Below, piece after piece: positions 1 through 6,316 of a stretch of DNA of 6,316 bases. Under the pieces are notes generated by a model. It did no database searches, was not told the origin of the DNA, and saw only the letters and a program-made list of their open reading frames with translations. Position 1 is the stretch's first letter; every line of letters begins with the position of its first letter. A program made the translations under genes and the position numbers. The DNA lies in assembly GCA_021841725.1 (NCBI GenBank), contig JAKCEC010000079.1, positions 1-6,316 of the forward strand. The letters are read 5' to 3'. Origin of the DNA: Actinomycetes bacterium. Lineage in GTDB: Bacteria; Actinomycetota; Acidimicrobiia; Acidimicrobiales; RAAP-2.

Positions 1-2
1 GC

Positions 3-800
3 GTCTTTCGCCTGCGCCAACGCGGTGACGGCGCGTGGACGGCGGATCCCTCGAGCGACGACGCGGACGCCCGGGCGCTCCTCGGACTCGCCGTCGCGCG
101 CACGCGGGCCCCGTGGCTGGACCTGCGCCGACGCGCGGCGCGACTCTTCGACGACGCGGCGCAGTCGCGCAGTGAACACCCGCGCGCGATCGCCTACGCG
201 GCGCTGGGCGCCGCGGAGGTGCTCCGACGCCAGCCCGAGCACGCGGGGGCGCACCGCCTCTTGAACGCGGCGTCCCAGTTGACGGCGGGCCGCGTGGACG
301 ACCCCGACTGGCCCTGGTCGGAGGAACGCTTGACGTACGACAACGCGGTCCTGCCCGAAGCCTCCCTCGAGGCGGCGGTCATTTGGCGTGACGCGCGACG
401 CGCGCGGGTGGCCCTCGCGCAGTTGCGCTGGCTGGTCGAACGCCAGACACTCGAGGGACACTTCAGTTTTACGCCGGTGGGGGGCGCGGACGTGGACTCC
501 GTTGCCCCCGGGTTCGATCAGCAGCCGATCGAGGCGTGGGCGACGGCGAGCGCCTGCGCGCGCGCGTACCACCTCACCCACGATTCGCGCTGGCTGGCGG
601 CCGTCGAGCTCGCCGCGGCGTGGTTCTTCGGGGCGAACGACGTGGGCGTGGTGGTGTACGACGAATGGACGGGGGGTGCCTACGACGGTCTCGAGGCTCA
701 CGGGGTCAATCAGAACGAGGGCGCCGAATCGGCGATGGCGTTCGTCGCGACGATGATGTACGTCGCGCAACTCCGCGCCTACGCCGCGGCGACGGCGTGA
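3..800 (+). CDS. C-terminal part of an alpha-helical (alpha/alpha-toroid-like) glycosyltransferase-associated protein, 5' partial
   Basis: The reading frame is open from base 3 with no stop until the TGA at 798-800, giving 265 visible residues, so the gene begins before the window. The GTG at 219 is an internal codon, because the coding pattern continues upstream of it. The protein is rich in Ala, Leu and Arg and consists of repeated amphipathic helices. Near the end it has QQPIEAWATASACARAY (about residues 173-189), then YDEWTGGAYDGL (219-230) and VNQNEGAES (235-243). From memory, this order matches the C-terminal region found in or beside GT4-type glycosyltransferases that are neighbours of GH130 genes, where the usual form is close to NQGAEST; here it is NQNEGAES. 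The role is inferred: a sugar-binding or processing helical barrel acting with the neighbouring GH130 enzymes. No signal peptide or membrane segment is visible in this part. Whether a glycosyltransferase domain lies upstream cannot be seen. It converges on the next gene with an 8-nt gap. Confidence 0.7.
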   Translation, partial: VFRLRQRGDGAWTADPSSDDADARALLGLAVARTRAPWLDLRRRAARLFDDAAQSRSEHPRAIAYAALGAAEVLRRQPEHAGAHRLLNAASQLTAGRVDDPDWPWSEERLTYDNAVLPEASLEAAVIWRDARRARVALAQLRWLVERQTLEGHFSFTPVGGADVDSVAPGFDQQPIEAWATASACARAYHLTHDSRWLAAVELAAAWFFGANDVGVVVYDEWTGGAYDGLEAHGVNQNEGAESAMAFVATMMYVAQLRAYAAATA

Positions 801-808
801 TCCCTGCG

Positions 809-1807
809 CTAGGCCGCGCGACGCAGCGCGTCGATGAGGTGGCCCACCGGGGCCGTGGCGACGCCGACGCACCGGTCCGCCGCCCCGTAGGTGAGGTAGA
901 CGACGTCGTCGTCGAGGTGCGCCCCCTGGACGAAGACCACGTTGTCGACGTCGCCCTCGCGTTCCCAGTCGAGTTCGGGTTCGAGCAGGGGCTGGTCCAG
1001 GCGACTGAGGAGTCGCCCGGTGCCCGCGTCGAGCAGCGCCAGGTTGGCGGTGTAGGCGCCGTCGGCGCGGCGTTCGTGGAAGAAGAGGAGCATCCCCTCC
1101 TCGGTACGCACCGGCGGGGCCCCCGCGCCGATACCCAACGCTCCGGGCGAGGGTCGCATGAGGACGTGCGCGTCGAGGTGGGTCAGGTACGGGTCCCAGT
1201 ACTCGGGTCCCGCGTGCCAGAGGTGCTCGAGGTCGTCGAAGACGGCCAACTGCATGTTGGGGTGGATCCGGTGGATGAGGGCGACGCGTTCGTCGCTGAG
1301 CGAGAACACGATGGCGTCCTTGTTGGCCACGTCGTCGGGACCCAGGAGACGTCCCGACTCCTCGATGAGGTGGAAGCGGTCGTCGTCCCAATCGAGACGG
1401 TGCGCGCCGATGCGCCACGGGCGGCCGCTGTCCTCGGGCGCCAGCGAGGTGTAGGTCATCACGATGTGCTCGTCGGGGCCGCTGCGCACGCGCTGGACCC
1501 GCGGGTCCTCGAAGCAGTGCACCCCGTGGGCGCCCGCCTCGCCGAGCACGTAGGCGAATTCGTAGTCGTGTCCGTCCTTGGAGGTCAGCACGACGATGTC
1601 GGAGATGTAGTCGAGGAAGCGCGGACCCGCCCCCTCGTTACGGCGGTAGCCGCTGCGTACGGCGCGCGCGAAGAGGTGGAAGGTGTCCGCGTGGTGCAAG
1701 AGACCGGCGTTGAAGACGGCCCCGTAACCCGGTATCGTCCCGGCCTCCACGATGGGCCGGTCGTGGAGGCGGCGGACCTGGAACGGTTCGCCGGAAGTGT
1801 TCGTCAT
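809..1807 (-). CDS. GH130 family glycoside phosphorylase/hydrolase, paralogue A (332 aa)
   Basis: This is a five-bladed beta-propeller enzyme of family GH130, which mostly phosphorolyses beta-mannosides (releasing mannose 1-phosphate) and includes some hydrolases. Family landmarks appear in order: VFNAG (31-35), FARAV (46-50), FEDPR (99-103) with Asp101 as the expected catalytic acid, NKDAIVF (162-168), LIHR (177-180), GAGAPPVRT (227-235), FFH (242-244), ALLD (257-260) and YGAAD (307-311). The length is normal for a single-domain GH130. There is no signal peptide, so it should be cytoplasmic. The ATG at 1805-1807 has a GAAGG Shine-Dalgarno six bases upstream, which fixes the start; the stop is TAG. 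Where paralogue B (1920-2876) has Lys in KVGLGPPP, this protein has Gly (Gly225), so phosphate handling or the substrate may differ. The neighbouring GH130 gene is transcribed divergently from a shared spacer. Family assignment is secure; the substrate is unknown. Confidence 0.9.
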   Translation of the reverse strand: MTNTSGEPFQVRRLHDRPIVEAGTIPGYGAVFNAGLLHHADTFHLFARAVRSGYRRNEGAGPRFLDYISDIVVLTSKDGHDYEFAYVLGEAGAHGVHCFEDPRVQRVRSGPDEHIVMTYTSLAPEDSGRPWRIGAHRLDWDDDRFHLIEESGRLLGPDDVANKDAIVFSLSDERVALIHRIHPNMQLAVFDDLEHLWHAGPEYWDPYLTHLDAHVLMRPSPGALGIGAGAPPVRTEEGMLLFFHERRADGAYTANLALLDAGTGRLLSRLDQPLLEPELDWEREGDVDNVVFVQGAHLDDDVVYLTYGAADRCVGVATAPVGHLIDALRRAA

Positions 1808-1813
1808 ACGGTG

Positions 1814-1818
1814 CCTTC
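1814..1818 (-). promoter_or_regulatory. Ribosome binding site of GH130 paralogue A
   Basis: On the minus strand this reads GAAGG, six bases before the ATG at 1807. It supports that ATG over any other in-frame start. Confidence 0.65.
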
Positions 1819-1860
1819 TTCGATCCCGTCGCGCCCCGCGATCGGTGCTGCCCGCGTGGA

Positions 1861-1874
1861 CAACGGAAACAACG
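1861..1874. repeat. Short direct repeat CAACG-GAAA-CAACG in the GH130 divergent spacer
   Basis: Two perfect CAACG copies (1861-1865 and 1870-1874) are separated by GAAA, a 9-base period. They lie just left of the TATA element between the two GH130 genes. They could be half-sites of a regulator, but at five bases chance is a real alternative. Confidence 0.3.
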
Positions 1875-1882
1875 AGTATAAG
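1875..1882. promoter_or_regulatory. Candidate shared -10 element for the divergent GH130 genes
   Basis: The sequence AGTATAAG gives TATAAG on the plus strand (1877-1882) and TATACT on the minus strand (1880-1875), both close to the TATAAT consensus. It sits in the only A/T-rich island of this 112-base spacer, about 38 bases before the plus-strand start and about 68 bases before the minus-strand start. No convincing -35 hexamer is seen at 16-18 bases on either side, which is common in high-GC actinobacteria. One site might serve both directions, or only one. The call rests on position and base composition. Confidence 0.4.
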
Positions 1883-1884
1883 GG

Positions 1885-1902
1885 GATTGTACGGGCGATT
1901 GT
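1885..1902. repeat. Direct repeat GATTGT-N6-GATTGT, candidate operator
   Basis: Two perfect GATTGT copies (1885-1890 and 1897-1902) are separated by ACGGGC, a 12-base period. They lie immediately downstream of the candidate TATAAG box and upstream of the ribosome binding site of GH130 paralogue B. A protein bound here could block the rightward promoter. The bases are unusually A/T-rich for this window. No palindrome typical of a LacI or TetR operator is present, so the cognate regulator is unknown. Confidence 0.35.
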
Positions 1903-1910
1903 GTCACGGG

Positions 1911-1915
1911 GGAGG
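1911..1915 (+). promoter_or_regulatory. Ribosome binding site deciding the start of GH130 paralogue B
   Basis: A purine run, GGGGGAGGG, covers 1908-1916, with GGAGG at 1911-1915. It is one base from the ATG at 1917 and four bases from the ATG at 1920, so the second ATG of the tandem pair is better placed. Confidence 0.55.
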
Positions 1916-1919
1916 GATG

Positions 1920-2876
1920 ATGTCTGAGAACACCGACACGCGCGAACTGTTCCGACGCTACGAGGGCAATCCGATCATCACGGCGCGCCACTTCCCGCGT
2001 ATGGTCAACGCCGTCTTCAACCCGGGGGCCACCGTCTTCGAGGGTCGCACGCTGCTGTTATTGCGCGTGGAGCACCGCACCGGTCTGTCCTCCCTCGTGG
2101 TCGCCACCAGTGCCGACGGCCTCACCGACTGGCGCATCGAACGCGAGCGGGGCCTCGAACCCGACCCCGAGTTGATCGAGGAGTGCTGGGGGATCGAGGA
2201 CCCGCGCATCACGCGCATCGGCGACGAGTACTACGTCGTCTACGTCGGCTACTCGGCCTACGGGCCCCTGGTCAGTCTGGCCAAGACCCGTGACTTCGTC
2301 AACTGGGAACGCTGCGGCGTCCTGCAGTCGCCCGAGGACAAGGACGCCGCGCTCTTTCCCGTCACCTTCGACGGGCGCTGGGCGTTGATCCACCGTCCCG
2401 TCACGTCGGCCCCGGGGCTGGGGGCCCACATGTGGCTGTCCTTCAGTCCCGACCTGCACTACTGGGGCGACCTGCGCGTCCTGCTGGCCGCGCGCCGCGG
2501 CGGGTGGTGGGACGCCAACAAGGTCGGGCTCGGTCCGCCACCGCTCCTCACCGACCGCGGTTGGCTGGTGTGCTACCACGGTGTGCGGGTGACGGCGTCG
2601 GGCTCGATCTATCGCTTGGGTCTCGCCCTCTTGGACCGCGACGACCCGTCGCTCGTGCTCTCGCGGGGCAACGAGTGGGTCTTCGGGCCCCAGGCTCCCT
2701 ACGAGCAATCCGGCGACGTGCCCGACGTCGTCTTCCCCTGCGGGTGGATCCTGCGCGACGACGGCGACACGCTGCACCTCTACTACGGCGCGGCCGACTC
2801 GGTGGTGTGCGTGGCCACCGCCAGCCTCAGCCAGTTGTTGGAGCACCTCGGGGTGCATCCCTTCGCCCACGGTTGA
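1920..2876 (+). CDS. GH130 family beta-mannoside phosphorylase-like enzyme, paralogue B (318 aa)
   Basis: This is a second GH130 beta-propeller enzyme, predicted to cleave a beta-mannosidic (or related) bond by phosphorolysis in the cytoplasm. Landmarks in order: NAVFNPGA (30-37), LLLRVEHR (46-53), GIEDPRIT (91-98) with Asp94 as the expected catalytic acid, KDAALFP (141-147), IHRP (157-160), SFSPDLHYWG (174-183), KVGLGPPPLLT (201-211), CYHGV (218-222), ALLDRDDPS (236-244), DVVFPCG (269-275) and YYGAAD (288-293). The basic residues Arg49, Arg159, Lys201 and His220 occupy positions that GH130 phosphorylases conserve for phosphate and sugar binding, so phosphorylase activity is the better guess here. 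Two ATGs occur in tandem; the one at 1920 is preferred because GGAGG lies four bases before it, against one base for the ATG at 1917. Upstream in-frame codons lack this coding pattern. The stop is TGA at 2874-2876. The substrate is not determinable. Confidence 0.9.
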   Translation: MSENTDTRELFRRYEGNPIITARHFPRMVNAVFNPGATVFEGRTLLLLRVEHRTGLSSLVVATSADGLTDWRIERERGLEPDPELIEECWGIEDPRITRIGDEYYVVYVGYSAYGPLVSLAKTRDFVNWERCGVLQSPEDKDAALFPVTFDGRWALIHRPVTSAPGLGAHMWLSFSPDLHYWGDLRVLLAARRGGWWDANKVGLGPPPLLTDRGWLVCYHGVRVTASGSIYRLGLALLDRDDPSLVLSRGNEWVFGPQAPYEQSGDVPDVVFPCGWILRDDGDTLHLYYGAADSVVCVATASLSQLLEHLGVHPFAHG

Positions 2877-2915
2877 GCGACGTCCCTCGCGCGGCGCCCG
2901 GGGCACCGGGGGTTG

Positions 2916-2940
2916 AAAAAAGCCGCCCCGGAGGGCGGCT
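2916..2940 (-). terminator. Intrinsic terminator of rpsT
   Basis: A perfect 8-bp stem, AGCCGCCC (2921-2928) with GGGCGGCT (2933-2940), closes a four-base loop. On the minus strand it is followed by a run of six T (2921-2916 read leftward). It lies about 22 bases after the rpsT stop. On the plus strand the hairpin is followed by CGTCTC, not a T run, so it should work mainly leftward. Confidence 0.9.
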
Positions 2941-2962
2941 CGTCTCAGGGCGGCGGCGGGGT

Positions 2963-3232
2963 CTACGCGTCGGCGCCCGCGCGGAGCTTGGCGATGCGCT
3001 TCATCAGACCGCTCTTCTTGTTGGCCGCGGTGTTCTTGTGGATGATGCCCTTGGACGCGGCCATGTCGATGCGCTTGACGGCGAGGCGCAGCGCGGTCTC
3101 CTCGTTCTCGGTGCCGACGGCGCTGACGGCGGTCTTGGCGCGGGTGCGGATCTCGGACTTGACGGCGCGGTTGCGCTCGCGAGCGATCTCGTTCGTCTTG
3201 TTGCGCTTGATCTGGCTCTTGATATTCGCCAC
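2963..3232 (-). CDS. rpsT: 30S ribosomal protein S20
   Basis: S20 is a primary 16S rRNA-binding protein of the small subunit, built from a three-helix bundle. The 89-residue product is the usual size. It starts [20 protein letters not shown] and ends with the conserved block [20 protein letters not shown] (61-80) plus a short acidic and alanine tail. Lys and Arg are abundant throughout. The start is a GTG at 3232-3230, with GAGG six bases upstream (3242-3239). A longer in-frame extension to 3364 is open, but its Pro/Gly/Arg-rich sequence does not belong to S20 and it overlaps the lepA start, so it is excluded. The gene is divergent from lepA and ends in a strong intrinsic terminator, so it is probably monocistronic. 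Confidence 0.96.
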   Translation of the reverse strand: MANIKSQIKRNKTNEIARERNRAVKSEIRTRAKTAVSAVGTENEETALRLAVKRIDMAASKGIIHKNTAANKKSGLMKRIAKLRAGADA

Positions 3233-3238
3233 AAAAAA

Positions 3239-3242
3239 CCTC
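3239..3242 (-). promoter_or_regulatory. Ribosome binding site of rpsT
   Basis: The minus strand reads GAGG followed by six T and then the GTG start. This spacing selects the GTG at 3232 over the upstream in-frame starts. Confidence 0.6.
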
Positions 3243-3270
3243 GTTCTCACGTCGCCGAGACTCTCCGGCG

Positions 3271-3343
3271 GGCTAGACAAGGCTAGCAGACGCCGCGGCG
3301 CAGCCCCGCTGTCGTGGGGCCGTGCGCCCGGCCCACTAGCCTT
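3271..3343. promoter_or_regulatory. Divergent rpsT/lepA promoter region with three GGCTAG/CTAGCC copies
   Basis: GGCTAG occurs at 3271-3276 and 3281-3286 (a 10-base period), and its reverse complement CTAGCC at 3336-3341. The outer two belong to an 8-base inverted match, AAGGCTAG (3279-3286) and CTAGCCTT (3336-3343). Read outward, each arm gives TAGCCT, which fits the TANNNT form of an actinobacterial -10 box. The right one (3337-3342) ends 10 bases before the lepA GTG; the left one (3285-3280) would give an rpsT leader of about 40 bases. No clear -35 is visible. The promoter role is an inference from placement. Confidence 0.4.
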
Positions 3344-3352
3344 AACGGCACC

Positions 3353-5158
<1,806 letters not shown>

Positions 5159-5176
5159 GCCCGGCGCCGTCGCGAC

Positions 5177-6316
5177 TCAGTCGAGACCGTAGGCGATGCA
5201 CGCGTCGCCGGGCACCCGTACCGTGACGTTCTCGTGACGGTGCCAGCGTTGCTCGCTGAACACGCCGAAGAGGCGCTCCCCGCCGCTCAGTTCGATGACG
5301 TGTTCGTAGCCGCGCCCGCGAAAGGCCGCGTCCACCACCCGTCCGGCGACGTGGGCGTGCGGCCCGACGGGCGTCGGCTCCTCGTGCGCCGCCTCGGGGG
5401 CGGACAGGTGCAGGGGCGCCGCGCGCACGAAGACCCGCACTCGCGCGGGCGTGGTCGAGGGCGATCCGCCCAGGCGCGCGTGCACCTCGCCGGCGCCCGC
5501 GCGCACGCGCACGAGCCCCGGTGCGTCGCGCGCGAGCACCTCGGCGTCGAACTCCCCGGCGACTCCGGTGAAGCGCGCCACGAAGGGGGTGGCCGGATTG
5601 CGGTAGATCTCCTCGGGGCTCGCCACTTGGACGAGGCGTCCTTCGTTGAGGACGCCGACGGCGTCGGCCAGGGCGAAGGCCTCGACCTGGTCGTGGGTGA
5701 TGTAGAGCACGCTCGAGCCCGCGTCGCGGGTGAGGTCGGCGATCTCGATGCGCAACCGCTCTCGCAGGTGCGCGTCCAGACTCGAGAGCGGTTCGTCGAA
5801 CAAGACCATGGCGGGTGAGCCCACGAGCGCGCGGGCCAGGGAGACGCGCTGTTGCTGGCCCCCCGAGAGGGTGGAGGGGTAGCGCGTGGCGAAGTCGGCC
5901 AGTCCGACGCGTTCGAGGATCTCGCCCACCTCACGTCGACGGCGTTCCTTGGTGACGCCGGGTCGCTGCAACGCGAACGCCACGTTGTCGAAGATGCTCA
6001 TGTGGGGCCAGAGCGCGAAATCCTGGAAGACCATCGACACGTTGCGCCGTTCGGGGGCGACGTGCGTCGTGGCGGAGTTGACGGTGACGTCGCCGAAGCG
6101 GATGTGGCCGGCGTCGATCCGTTCGAGACCGCCCACGCAGCGCAGGAGGGTCGACTTGCCGCTGCCCGAGGGGCCGAGCAGGACGGTGAACTGGCCCGGT
6201 TCTACGGCGAGGTGGATCTCGTCGAGTACCGTCTGGTCGCCGTAGGCCTTCTGCACGTCGTCGAGGACGATGTGCGGCGGTTCGCCGCGCGGGCGCGGTG
6301 GCGCCGCGGGCGCGAC
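5177..6316 (-). CDS. ABC transporter ATP-binding protein, Fe3+/polyamine/sulfate class, 5' partial
   Basis: This is the nucleotide-binding subunit of an importer. Counting from the GTG at 6256 as residue 1: Walker A GPSGSGKST (28-36), Q-loop VFQDFALWPH (76-85), signature LSGGQQQR (130-137), Walker B MVLFDEP (150-156), D-loop SLD (159-161) and switch His188 (THDQVEAFALAD). A TOBE-like beta-rich tail covers about 273-350. The ALWPH form of the Q-loop and the overall layout fit FbpC-type ferric importers, but PotA, CysA or sugar-type specificity is not excluded, since the ATPase alone does not fix the substrate. The frame stays open to the window edge. The residues before the GTG read EPPHIVLDDV, which matches the first strand of the ABC fold, so the true start is most likely outside the window, preceded by a Pro/Ala/Arg-rich segment. 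The binding-protein and permease genes are probably just beyond the edge. It converges on lepA with an 18-nt gap and no obvious terminator between them. Confidence 0.92.
   Translation of the reverse strand, partial: VAPAAPPRPRGEPPHIVLDDVQKAYGDQTVLDEIHLAVEPGQFTVLLGPSGSGKSTLLRCVGGLERIDAGHIRFGDVTVNSATTHVAPERRNVSMVFQDFALWPHMSIFDNVAFALQRPGVTKERRRREVGEILERVGLADFATRYPSTLSGGQQQRVSLARALVGSPAMVLFDEPLSSLDAHLRERLRIEIADLTRDAGSSVLYITHDQVEAFALADAVGVLNEGRLVQVASPEEIYRNPATPFVARFTGVAGEFDAEVLARDAPGLVRVRAGAGEVHARLGGSPSTTPARVRVFVRAAPLHLSAPEAAHEEPTPVGPHAHVAGRVVDAAFRGRGYEHVIELSGGERLFGVFSEQRWHRHENVTVRVPGDACIAYGLD

Noticed and set aside
536..1927. Long rightward open frame (463 codons) opposite GH130 paralogue A
   Set aside because: It is antisense to a clear GH130 gene, has low-complexity Val/Arg/Glu-rich sequence, and reflects the lack of stop codons in GC-rich DNA.
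2058..2906. Leftward open frame (282 codons) opposite GH130 paralogue B
   Set aside because: It is an antisense shadow of a gene with full GH130 motifs and shows no recognisable motif of its own.
2897..2910. Small hairpin CCCGG-GGCA-CCGGG after GH130 B as a rightward terminator
   Set aside because: The stem is only five base pairs and is followed by GGTTG and an A run, not a T run; GC-rich DNA forms such stems by chance.
2432..3286. Rightward open frame overlapping the end of GH130 B, the terminator and rpsT
   Set aside because: It crosses a strong intrinsic terminator and runs antisense through rpsT; its composition is Arg/Ala/Gly-rich noise.
5159..5182. Palindromes (CGGCGCCG, GTCGCGAC, GACTCAGTC) between lepA and the ABC gene as a bidirectional terminator
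   Set aside because: They are short, overlapping and lack a T run on either strand, so a terminator is not supported.

Overview
The window is a compact, very GC-rich stretch of chromosome with strong third-position G/C bias, GTG starts and short intergenic gaps. It looks like a high-GC actinobacterium. An acidimicrobial-type lineage is one possibility, but that placement is inference from composition and the divergent rpsT/lepA pair, not from a marker gene. It holds six protein genes, two of them cut by the window edges. I see no tRNA, rRNA, CRISPR array, insertion sequence or prophage gene, and no gene-free stretch longer than about 120 bases.

Left part (1-2876), carbohydrate block. The 3' end of a gene for an alpha-helical, sugar-metabolism-type protein (the region often found with or fused to GT4 glycosyltransferases) runs rightward to 800. 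It converges, with an 8-nt gap, on a leftward GH130 glycoside phosphorylase/hydrolase gene (809-1807). A second, clearly different GH130 gene runs rightward (1920-2876), divergent from the first across a 112-nt spacer. That spacer contains an A/T-rich island with a symmetric TATA box and two short direct repeats. Both GH130 proteins lack signal peptides, so they should act on cytoplasmic beta-mannosides or related glycosides. With a glycosyltransferase-associated partner next door, the set fits turnover of an intracellular mannoside or glycan better than import of plant mannan, but the substrate cannot be read from the sequence.

Middle part (2877-5158), translation block. rpsT (ribosomal protein S20, leftward, GTG start, followed by a textbook intrinsic terminator) and lepA (elongation factor 4, rightward, probably leaderless GTG start) diverge from a 120-nt region that carries three copies of a GGCTAG/CTAGCC hexamer.

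Right part (5159-6316). A leftward ABC transporter ATPase of the Fe3+/polyamine/sulfate (FbpC/PotA/CysA-like) class with a C-terminal TOBE-type region converges on lepA with an 18-nt gap. Its 5' end is outside the window.

Nothing here is clearly a novel system. The points most worth a second look are the pair of divergent GH130 paralogues that differ at a conserved active-site lysine position, the repeats in their shared promoter region, and the divergent rpsT/lepA control region.
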